Shown one piece after another: positions 55,506 through 63,188 of a stretch of DNA of 64,000 bases. A program made the translations under genes and the position numbers. Positions within the stretch are counted from its first letter, which is position 1. Every line of letters begins with the position of its first letter. The stretch comes from Candidatus Thermokryptus mobilis (GTDB taxonomy: Bacteria; Bacteroidota; Ignavibacteria; Kryptoniales; Kryptoniaceae), in the NCBI RefSeq assembly GCF_900070205.1, contig NZ_FAOO01000002.1, forward strand, positions 62,001 to 126,000. Direction: 5' to 3'. Below the pieces are notes generated by a model. That model saw only the letters and a program-made list of their open reading frames with translations. It was not told the origin of the DNA and did not search any database.

Positions 55506-55841
55506 ATGAAAAAAATAAAACTTCTTGAAATAGCCCATGCAAGATCGGGTGATAAAGGAAATTCTGCAAATATCGGCTTGATAGCAAGGAAACCAGAATA
55601 TTATCCCCTGCTTGTTGAGAAAGTAACCGCAGAAGTGGTAAAAAAACACTTTGAGGGAATTTGCCTTGGTGAAGTTGAAAGATGGGAATTGCCAAACCTT
55701 TACGCTTTAAATTTCCTCCTACATGATGCACTCGCGGGCGGTGGCACCATCTCGCTAAGAAACGATGCACAAGGCAAAACACTTGCCTTCGCCCTCTTGC
55801 GACTTGAAATTGAAGTTCCCGATGACTTTGAGATAAAATAA
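55506..55841 (+). CDS. Stand-alone AtuA-like C-terminal domain protein
   Basis: 111 residues with the motif HARSGDKGNSANIGL at the N-terminus and ARKPEYYPLL, GVERWELPNLYALNFLL-type strands further on: the ferredoxin-like domain usually fused to the C-terminus of AtuA/DUF1446 proteins in acyclic terpene and leucine breakdown. It is free-standing here. I chose the ATG at 55506 (MKKIKLLEI); an upstream codon at 55464 lies inside the barrel gene. Confidence 0.8.
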   Translation: MKKIKLLEIAHARSGDKGNSANIGLIARKPEYYPLLVEKVTAEVVKKHFEGICLGEVERWELPNLYALNFLLHDALAGGGTISLRNDAQGKTLAFALLRLEIEVPDDFEIK

Positions 55842-55851
55842 AAGTTCAAAT

Positions 55852-55956
55852 ATGGGGAAAGTTGAAAAATTAATCAATGAAATGGACAAGCTCTTGAGCA
55901 TTATAAATTCAAAAAATCCATCAAATGCTGGTATTGATCTGCCTTCTGACGATTAG
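55852..55956 (+). CDS. Possible 34-residue small protein before the GH114 gene
   Basis: An intact ATG-to-TAG frame reading MGKVEKLINEMDKLLSIINS followed by KNPSNAGIDLPSDD. The first half forms an amphipathic helix; codon use resembles the neighbours. It starts 11 nt after the AtuA-like stop and overlaps the start of the GH114 gene by 32 nt, matching the tight packing of this locus. It could instead be a chance frame in the leader. Confidence 0.45.
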   Translation: MGKVEKLINEMDKLLSIINSKNPSNAGIDLPSDD

Positions 55957-56698
55957 TTCAATATCTCAAGCTCAAAAAATTGATCACATAAAAAAGTATG
56001 CTGTCTGCTACGCAAAAATAACCCCTCAAGAAACGAGCGGTTTTGAGCTTTTAATACTTGACCCCGACATCTACACTAAAGATGAAATCCTTGACTTTAA
56101 AAAAAGAGGCGTTAAAACGATCGCCTACCTTAACATCGCAGAATTTGAAACATACCGAAAACCTGCTCTCCCAGAGTCAATAATTATCAGTAAAAATCCA
56201 CTATGGGAAGGACATTTTTATGTTGATATAAATTCACGAGCATGGGAGGATTACATCTTTTTTGATAGGATTCCGAAAATAATATCAAAGGAATTTGACG
56301 GCTTCTTCATTGACATGGTTGACATCGTGAGCATTTTCCCGAACTTTGAAGATAAAATCATTGATTACATAAAAAGAATAAAAATCCAAAACGATGACAA
56401 AATTTTGATCATAAACAACGGTTGGGTCTTGCTTGATACATTGAAAAGTTTCGCTGATGCTTTTTTAATTGAAGGGCTATTCACACGCTACGATTTCAAA
56501 ACAAAAAGATATTTCGTGCGATTTGAAAAGGAATACAAAGACAGAGTTGAAATCCTTAAGAAACTCGGTAAAAAAATTTTTACGCTTGATTTTCTCCCCG
56601 AGAATGACAAAAGAAAATACTTCGTCAAATCACTTTCGTTGAAATACGGGTTCACACCTTATATATCAACCATAGAACTAAACAAGATCTACAGATGA
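55925..56698 (+). CDS. Secreted GH114-family glycoside hydrolase (PelA-hydrolase-like)
   Basis: 257 residues with a signal peptide (MLVLICLLTISSISQAQ). The body is the endo-alpha-1,4-polygalactosaminidase fold (GH114, TM1410-like): YAVCYAKI near 25, ILDPDIYTKDEI near 45, AYLNIAEFE near 67 and the catalytic-strand DGFFIDMVD with Asp130. PelA of Pseudomonas carries the same hydrolase domain, fused to a deacetylase that is absent here. It stands before two PelF-like genes and likely trims the polymer in the periplasm. It overlaps the RsbW-like gene by 4 nt. Confidence 0.82.
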   Translation: MLVLICLLTISSISQAQKIDHIKKYAVCYAKITPQETSGFELLILDPDIYTKDEILDFKKRGVKTIAYLNIAEFETYRKPALPESIIISKNPLWEGHFYVDINSRAWEDYIFFDRIPKIISKEFDGFFIDMVDIVSIFPNFEDKIIDYIKRIKIQNDDKILIINNGWVLLDTLKSFADAFLIEGLFTRYDFKTKRYFVRFEKEYKDRVEILKKLGKKIFTLDFLPENDKRKYFVKSLSLKYGFTPYISTIELNKIYR

Positions 56699-57102
56699 AA
56701 TTTGAAATCAAAGACAGGGTCAGCGCAAATAAAATTTCAGAGATAAGATCAAAGCTGAAAAACTTTTTGCTTTCAAATGAAATTCCAGAAGAGACCGCCT
56801 CTGACATTGAACTTGTCATAAGCGAAATGCTGACAAATGTTTATAAGCACTCATATAAAGAGAAAGAAGGCGAGGTGATTGTAAAAGCATCAATTGACGG
56901 TGATGAATTAACTATTTCAATCAGGGACTTCGGAGAGAAATTTTCGCCAGCGGATATAAGAGAGCCAGACCCTGATTTCCTCGCCGACCATGGTTATGGG
57001 CTTTACATAGCAAGTCAAATAATGGACAAAATTGAATACATCCTGTCACATGAAACCGGGACCGAGGTAATTCTAAAAAAACTGCTTAAAAGTAATGGTT
57101 GA
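56695..57102 (+). CDS. RsbW-like anti-sigma/serine kinase ATPase domain protein
   Basis: 135 residues of the GHKL ATPase fold without HisKA: N-box ELVISEMLTNVYKHSY (Glu44, Asn48), D/G1-box RDFGEKFSP, G2-box HGYGLYIASQIMD near 99-111. RsbW/SpoIIAB proteins bind a sigma factor or phosphorylate an STAS partner on Ser/Thr. It lies between the GH114 and PelF-like genes, overlapping each (4 and 8 nt). Its natural opponent, an RsbU-like phosphatase, is encoded at 63181. Confidence 0.87.
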   Translation: MKFEIKDRVSANKISEIRSKLKNFLLSNEIPEETASDIELVISEMLTNVYKHSYKEKEGEVIVKASIDGDELTISIRDFGEKFSPADIREPDPDFLADHGYGLYIASQIMDKIEYILSHETGTEVILKKLLKSNG

Positions 57103-58300
57103 TGTCTGTCTTATACTTGAGGGAACATATCCTTACGTCGTTGGTGGCGTTTCAAAGTGGACACATGCATTGATAAAAAATTTAAGCCATTTGAAATTTT
57201 CAATCGTTCATCTTTATGAGGAAAGGAAAGAAACGATGAAATATCCAATCCCTGAAAATGTTGAATCAATTATTGAGATTGATGTAAAAAATGGTCTAGG
57301 TTTCAAATTTGATTTTAGAGATGTTCTTTACCTAATCCCTCGGGCGAAGGTTTATCATTGTCTATCAACTGGATTTGCTGGGGTTTTGGGGTTGCAGATA
57401 AAATCGGCACTAAAAAGACCGCTCATCGTAACTGAGCACGGGATTTATTGGAAAGAGCTTGAGTTTGGCGTTTACGAAGTTGAATGCGGATTTAAAATTT
57501 TCAAAAGCGAAAAAGAAAAAATGAATATTTGCATCGCACGAAGAGAATTTTTGCGAATATTCAAAGAGATCGCACTTAAATGTTATCTTAAAGCTGACCT
57601 CGTGACGACGGTTTGCAAATATAATCTTGAACAACAATTAAGTTTAATCCCTGCGCAAATGGTTGAAGATGTAAAGCATAAATTCAAAGTTATAGAAAAT
57701 TTCATTGAACCTGGATTTTTTAACCCAGGGGGGAGATCAACCAATGATGAAAAGGTTGTAACTTTCATCGGCAGAGTTGTCCCGATAAAAGATGTTAAGA
57801 CATTTATAAAAGCAATGCCTTTAATTTCACGGCGCTTTCCAAATGTTAAATTTCTAATTGTGGGCGATCTTACACAAGATAGCAGTTACTCATCAGAATG
57901 CATTGAACTCGCTGACTCGCTTGGGGTTTCAGATAAAGTTAAATTCATCGGTGAAGCAAGAGCGCTTGATTATTTAAAATCAACCGATATCCTCGTCCTG
58001 CCAAGTGTGAGTGAGGCTCAACCGTTTGTCATCCTTGAAGCCATTGCATCGGGAATCCCAGTTGTCGCAACATCGGTTGGGGGTATTCCAGAAATTCTGA
58101 ATGAAAGGGGTATTGAATGTGGTCTTTTGTTTGAGGCTGGAAATCATGGAAAACTCGCTGAACATGTAATCAAACTTTTAATAGATGAAAACCTGTGGAA
58201 AAAGTTTTCTGAAAATGCTATTAAAAAGGCACAGAAATTCACACTTGAAAATTTTATAAAAAGCTATTCCAAAATTTACAGCGAATTTATAAAGAGCTGA
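57095..58300 (+). CDS. PelF-like GT4 glycosyltransferase (copy 1)
   Basis: 401 residues. The N-terminal EGTYPYVVGGVSKW at 9-22 is the PelF hallmark. TEHGIYWKE near 115, FIGRVVPIKDVKTFI near 228 and the GT4 ExxxxxxxE motif in SEAQPFVILEAIASGIPVVATSVGG near 308 are also present. PelF uses UDP-sugars (UDP-GlcNAc/GalNAc in Pseudomonas) to build Pel. At about 400 residues it is shorter than most PelF (about 500). It overlaps the RsbW-like gene by 8 nt and the next copy starts 5 nt after its stop. Confidence 0.9.
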   Translation: MVDVCLILEGTYPYVVGGVSKWTHALIKNLSHLKFSIVHLYEERKETMKYPIPENVESIIEIDVKNGLGFKFDFRDVLYLIPRAKVYHCLSTGFAGVLGLQIKSALKRPLIVTEHGIYWKELEFGVYEVECGFKIFKSEKEKMNICIARREFLRIFKEIALKCYLKADLVTTVCKYNLEQQLSLIPAQMVEDVKHKFKVIENFIEPGFFNPGGRSTNDEKVVTFIGRVVPIKDVKTFIKAMPLISRRFPNVKFLIVGDLTQDSSYSSECIELADSLGVSDKVKFIGEARALDYLKSTDILVLPSVSEAQPFVILEAIASGIPVVATSVGGIPEILNERGIECGLLFEAGNHGKLAEHVIKLLIDENLWKKFSENAIKKAQKFTLENFIKSYSKIYSEFIKS

Positions 58301-58305
58301 CGAAA

Positions 58306-59841
58306 ATGGGCAAAAGACCGGCGGTTTTATTTGAAACAGAGGGGACATATCCATTCGTTGGGGGTGGAGTTAGCACCTGGGCTGATATACTTGTGAATAA
58401 TCTTCCAGAGTTTGATTTCTACATTTACGCTATCACTGGATTGCCGTATGTTGAATTCAAATATAAATTGCCGAAAAATGTAAAACTTGTCAGACAAATA
58501 CCGCTTTGGGGTTCGGAGGAACCGTTTGAGGACATCTTCTTTGAGGTTCCGTTTTCAAGCATTTATATGAGAAAAACCAAGGTAAATGAAAGAGCAGTTT
58601 TGAGAAAGTTCATCCCAATTTTCATTGAATTTTTGTCCTCATTGATGGACCCATTTTCAAACCCTGAGGATACAGCCGGGTATATATGGCTTATGCATAG
58701 ATATTTCAGCGAGTATGATTACAAAGAGACCTTTAGAAGTTTTACACTTTGGCAAGAATTCAAACGCTTCGTGATTTTGAAATATATTGAGGATAATCAA
58801 TTTCTTCACGAGGATGAGATGCCATCAGTATATGATTTAACGCTTGCCATGCGTTGGCTCTATCATTATTTGATGCCACTTTATGTTGATGTCCCTGAAG
58901 TAGATTTAAGCCATGCAACAGCTGCGGGGTTTTGCGGGATTCCAAGCGTAGTTGCAAAGATGCGCGATGGCACACCGTTGATAGTCACGGATCACGGCGT
59001 CTTCGCAAGAGAAAGATACATAGGGATCGGCAGTGAAAAAAGTTTGAGTTTCTTTGCGAAAAAATTTCTCATAAACCTTTCAATACTTGTCAGCAAAATG
59101 CTTTACAAACTTGCGGATAAAGTTTTGCCGGTGTGTAGATTCAACACGGTTTGGGAAAGAATCTTCGGCGTTGAAGAGGAAAAGATAAAAGTGATATACA
59201 ATGGGGTTGATCCGGAGGTCTTTAAGCCGAAGCCAAAACCCCAGAAAAATCAAGGGATACCAACGGTCGTAGCAGCTGCACGGATAATGCCACTTAAAGA
59301 CATTGAAACGATGATAAAATCGTGTGCAATCGTAAGGGAGGAAATCCCAAATGTTAAGTTTATCGTCTACGGCTCGCTTGATGTTGATCCACTTTATACA
59401 AGGAAATGTCAGCTTTTGATAAAACAATTAAAGCTTGAAGATAACTTCATACTTGCGGGACATCATCCAAATCCGAGCGAAATTTACAACGAAGGGGATA
59501 TTTCAGTTTTATCAAGTATTTCAGAAGGTTTCCCATATACAGTCATTGAGTCAATGGCATGCGCAAGACCTGTAGTTGCGACAGATGTTGGGGGTGTTAG
59601 AGAAGCCCTTGAAGGATTTGGAATAATTGTGAGACCCAGGGACCCAAAAGCCCTTGCTGAAGGGATAATAAAACTTCTAACTGACCACGAACTTCGCGAA
59701 ACCCTCGGAAGAAGAGCAAGGGAGGAGGTCCTCGCAAAATACAGGATAAATTCAACGATTGAGGAATACAAAAAATCCTATTTTGAGGCAATCCAAAAAT
59801 TAAAAGTAGATGAAAGGGAAGAACTTTCCGTCAAATACTGA
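58306..59841 (+). CDS. pelF: PelF-like GT4 glycosyltransferase (copy 2)
   Basis: 511 residues, full PelF length. ETEGTYPFVGGGVSTW at 10-25, a PelF-typical insertion rich in aromatic residues (about 95-190; HRYFSEYDYKETFRSF), TDHGVFARERYIG near 227, ARIMPLKDIETMI near 325 and the GT4 motif SEGFPYTVIESMACARPVVATDVGG near 405. This is closer to canonical PelF than the copy before it. Its last 32 nt overlap the pelG-like gene, implying coupled synthesis, as in other pel operons. Confidence 0.93.
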   Translation: MGKRPAVLFETEGTYPFVGGGVSTWADILVNNLPEFDFYIYAITGLPYVEFKYKLPKNVKLVRQIPLWGSEEPFEDIFFEVPFSSIYMRKTKVNERAVLRKFIPIFIEFLSSLMDPFSNPEDTAGYIWLMHRYFSEYDYKETFRSFTLWQEFKRFVILKYIEDNQFLHEDEMPSVYDLTLAMRWLYHYLMPLYVDVPEVDLSHATAAGFCGIPSVVAKMRDGTPLIVTDHGVFARERYIGIGSEKSLSFFAKKFLINLSILVSKMLYKLADKVLPVCRFNTVWERIFGVEEEKIKVIYNGVDPEVFKPKPKPQKNQGIPTVVAAARIMPLKDIETMIKSCAIVREEIPNVKFIVYGSLDVDPLYTRKCQLLIKQLKLEDNFILAGHHPNPSEIYNEGDISVLSSISEGFPYTVIESMACARPVVATDVGGVREALEGFGIIVRPRDPKALAEGIIKLLTDHELRETLGRRAREEVLAKYRINSTIEEYKKSYFEAIQKLKVDEREELSVKY

Positions 59842-61432
59842 AATTGAAAGATTAAAGAAAATTGAAAAGGTCGCTGATGAAGTAATTGAGAAAATTGGCA
59901 ATCCAGTAAGCCCACTTCAAGTTTCCGCCGTGATTGAAAGCCTAGGATATAGACACGCAGATTGCCCAACCGAATTTGGGAAAAAGAACATTTTTGAGTT
60001 AAGTAAGGATGTGTATAAAATTTGCAAGCTGAAAGTAAGAAGGGGAAAAGCCAAGAAAGGGAAAACAAAACAACTTGGCTTTCTTCATTCATTCTGGATT
60101 TTTATAAGATATTTTTCTGGTGGAATTGCACTTGGACTCCCTATAGCAAGTCAAATCGCCTTTATCGCCTTCACTGGTTATTCTCTATGGGCGTGGATTA
60201 AATTCACTGAACTTCAAGCAACGATTGTTGCTCTGGGAACGATTTTAAGTTTTATCGTCACCGGTGGATTTACACAAGTTATAGGAAGAGAAGTGACATA
60301 TTACTTAAGCATAGGAAACAAAATAACAGCAAGGGCAATCGCATTTAAACTTTTCAACTACGGGTTTGCAACATCCATCGCCTTTGGCTTTTTACTTTTC
60401 ATCTTAAATTTAGTTTTTGAAATCTTCCCCAAAAAATTTCTTTTAATAGCCCTCGTTTACTATTTTCTGCTCTCAATCCTTTGGCTTTCAACAAGCTTGA
60501 TTTATTCGGCGAAAAGAAAACTTGCGGTATTCACAATTCTTTCAATAGGAACACTCGTTGTGATCTGGCTTCACAAGTTCAATTCCCTCAACATACATAT
60601 CGCGCATATAATTGGTTTGACGACTTCGGATGTCTTAATGACGCTATGGGCAAGGTTTATTTTTAGATTAAAAAAAGGCGAAAAGAAAATCACCTATGTC
60701 TCATTAAAAGTTAAAAGGCGTTCTGTTTTAGCTTATGTCAATAGCCCGTTCTTCAAATTTGGGCTTTATTATTTCCTGCTACTTTTCCTTGACAGGTTGA
60801 TCTCGTGGAGTGCCCCCTCAAAGGGGAAATTTTATCTCTTTTGGTTCAGAACTCCTTATGAGCTTGGGGTGGATTGGGCGTTACTTTCCTTCGGGCTAAT
60901 GCTAGCCATGCTTGAATATACGGTTAATGATTTCTCAGAAAAACTCATTCCAACGCAAAAGAAATTTCCCGCGTTTGAGATAAAATCTCATAATGCTTGG
61001 TATCTTAACTTTTACCTTGTTAAATTTTCACTTCTTGTTATTTTCGGGCTTGCAAGTATAATAGCGGTATATTTAATCGTGATGAAACTCGGTGAGGTGT
61101 ATCAGCACATAAAAGAAGTAAGGGAATTCTTTTCAAGCCCGATTACATTTAAGGTTTTTTACTTGGCTTCAATTTCATATTTATTTCTCGCTATCGGATT
61201 ATTGAATAATCTTTTCTTCTTCACCCTTTGGAAACCCGAATTTGGACTTAAAGCGATAAGAAGCGCTCTCCTCGTTGACCTTGTAGTTGGATTGATCTCA
61301 AGCAGATTGATAAGTTGGGAATACGGAGTGCTCGGCTTTACACTTGGTTCACTTGTGTTCGCAATTACTACAACTTGGCATATGCTGAAATTTTTAAAAA
61401 CGATAGATTACCAATACTATTCCGCTTTTTGA
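59810..61432 (+). CDS. pelG: PelG-like polysaccharide transport membrane protein
   Basis: 540 residues. A cytosolic N-terminal part of about 85 residues is followed by about 12 membrane helices. RYFSGGIALGLPIASQIAFIAFTGYS, the PYELGVDWALLSF loop near 350 and the closing YQYYSAF agree with PelG, the MATE-like (polysaccharide flippase superfamily) protein that moves Pel across the inner membrane. The N-terminal extension has a helical segment seen in few PelG proteins I know, so its origin is unclear. Confidence 0.85.
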   Translation: MKGKNFPSNTEIERLKKIEKVADEVIEKIGNPVSPLQVSAVIESLGYRHADCPTEFGKKNIFELSKDVYKICKLKVRRGKAKKGKTKQLGFLHSFWIFIRYFSGGIALGLPIASQIAFIAFTGYSLWAWIKFTELQATIVALGTILSFIVTGGFTQVIGREVTYYLSIGNKITARAIAFKLFNYGFATSIAFGFLLFILNLVFEIFPKKFLLIALVYYFLLSILWLSTSLIYSAKRKLAVFTILSIGTLVVIWLHKFNSLNIHIAHIIGLTTSDVLMTLWARFIFRLKKGEKKITYVSLKVKRRSVLAYVNSPFFKFGLYYFLLLFLDRLISWSAPSKGKFYLFWFRTPYELGVDWALLSFGLMLAMLEYTVNDFSEKLIPTQKKFPAFEIKSHNAWYLNFYLVKFSLLVIFGLASIIAVYLIVMKLGEVYQHIKEVREFFSSPITFKVFYLASISYLFLAIGLLNNLFFFTLWKPEFGLKAIRSALLVDLVVGLISSRLISWEYGVLGFTLGSLVFAITTTWHMLKFLKTIDYQYYSAF

Positions 61433-61433
61433 G

Positions 61434-63188
61434 ATGTTTGAAAAAGTTCTCTACATATTAAAACTTCATCTCGGCATAGCTTTAATCTCGTTTATCTTAT
61501 GGAAATTAAGGTTTTGGAGCGAGTGTGATAAGCGGATTTGTTTTTGGAGACATTTCTATTTGTTCTTTACAATTTTGCTGTTCGCATCATCGGTTACGAT
61601 CGCTTTAAAATCGTTTGACATAATTTTCATAATCTTTCTCATCTTTCTTTTCATCTCGTTTGATTTCTTCGTCGCGAAAAGAGGCAAAAAAATTGAGATT
61701 TTTAAAATAACTTTGAATCAAAAAATTTACGACTTGCTTGACGGAAACATCACCTTAAAAGTGAAACTTTTCAAAACGAAACCAAACATAACAAATATCA
61801 TCGCGATCTTCATCATATATGTGCTTGGGTTATTTATGTGGGTAAAGCCAGCGCTTGAAAACGCTTCATTTTTCAATCTCCACCAATATAATCTCCTTGT
61901 CAAAACAACATCAATTTTAACAAACAGCTCTAACTTAACAATTGCAAATCTTGGGATATGTTCACTTTCCGCTTTTTTTGCCTCAATTTTCAATGTAAAC
62001 CAACATCAAGTGATTCACTTATTCGGTGCGTTTAACTTCATGCTGTTATTTTCCGGGGTTTCCATCTTAACATTTAGGTTGACCAATGACTTAAAATCAG
62101 TGATTTTGAGCGGTTCAATTATAGCGTTTGTCTTCCCACATCTTAATTTAGTTTCAAACCCCGTTGAAGGAAGTTCCTTTTTACTTGGGATTTCATGGGC
62201 TCTTTTCACCTTATACTTCTGGAAGGATGAAAACCTAAACTTTACCTTCAAACTCGCTGGAATATTGAGCGTATTTTTGATTGACATATTCATCGGATTT
62301 ATTTTAAGCATCTTGATCTTAACGGGAGAAACTTTTGAAACTTGGAAAAAAGAGAAAAGTTCTCGTTTGATCTTTACTGCTCCTTTAATTTTCCTCTCAC
62401 TTCTTGTTTTTGAGTTTTATATTTTCCGCCATGACCCCAAACTTATGACCCTCGCTTACGCTTTGCTCTACAATCAAGAGATATCCAGCGTTGTATCCCG
62501 AGACATTGGGATATTTTTAATTCTCATCTCACTCCTTGGCTCCGTCATTGGAATTTTCTCCGGGTTGATGTTTTACAGCGTATTAACTTTTACCCTGGTA
62601 ATATTGATTTCTCTCTGCGAGCTTTCAATTTTAAGCTTCATACCATACGAGCAATTCTACCCGCTTGTGTTTGTTCTCTCAACCCTTTGGCTTTCCTTTT
62701 TGATTTCAAAAATTTTAAATCATAGAAAATTTTTGCGCGATGTTATAACTTTACTTACGGCTCTTCTTGTCACGCTCAATGGTCTTCTTGCTGGTTCTGT
62801 GAAACTTGATACACCAATTGAACCCGACGAATTCGTCGTCCTTGTTGATAAAATCAGTAAAGATAACCTGCCGTTTTCATTCGCTATCGTCTCCCATCGT
62901 GGGACAAAGGCAATGGTGGAAAACTTATCATGGTTTATGGATTGGGAATATTTTGCAAAAAATTATATTTTTATAGATGATGTCAAAAAAATTTACGATG
63001 TGGTTTACATACTCGTTCCAGAGAAAGAAGCAATTGACAAGATAAACAAAGCATTTTTACCGCCAATTGAAAATTTACCCGAAGTTCTTGACTCAATTTG
63101 TGTAAACTACAAATACGCAAGGGCACAGGTATATTTTAAAGGCAGATATGTGAAAGCTTATAAACTAACGAAGTTGAGAAATGATTGA
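61434..63188 (+). CDS. Large polytopic membrane protein of the Pel-like locus
   Basis: 584 residues: about a dozen hydrophobic helices (residues 10-480), then a soluble C-terminal domain of about 110 residues (FVVLVDKISKDNLPFSFAIV and IYDVVYILVPEK). The shape fits a polymerase or GT39/Wzy-like protein or a positional replacement of PelE/PelD, but I found no diagnostic motif. ATG is 1 nt after the pelG-like stop. It ends 8 nt into the phosphatase gene. Confidence 0.75.
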   Translation: MFEKVLYILKLHLGIALISFILWKLRFWSECDKRICFWRHFYLFFTILLFASSVTIALKSFDIIFIIFLIFLFISFDFFVAKRGKKIEIFKITLNQKIYDLLDGNITLKVKLFKTKPNITNIIAIFIIYVLGLFMWVKPALENASFFNLHQYNLLVKTTSILTNSSNLTIANLGICSLSAFFASIFNVNQHQVIHLFGAFNFMLLFSGVSILTFRLTNDLKSVILSGSIIAFVFPHLNLVSNPVEGSSFLLGISWALFTLYFWKDENLNFTFKLAGILSVFLIDIFIGFILSILILTGETFETWKKEKSSRLIFTAPLIFLSLLVFEFYIFRHDPKLMTLAYALLYNQEISSVVSRDIGIFLILISLLGSVIGIFSGLMFYSVLTFTLVILISLCELSILSFIPYEQFYPLVFVLSTLWLSFLISKILNHRKFLRDVITLLTALLVTLNGLLAGSVKLDTPIEPDEFVVLVDKISKDNLPFSFAIVSHRGTKAMVENLSWFMDWEYFAKNYIFIDDVKKIYDVVYILVPEKEAIDKINKAFLPPIENLPEVLDSICVNYKYARAQVYFKGRYVKAYKLTKLRND

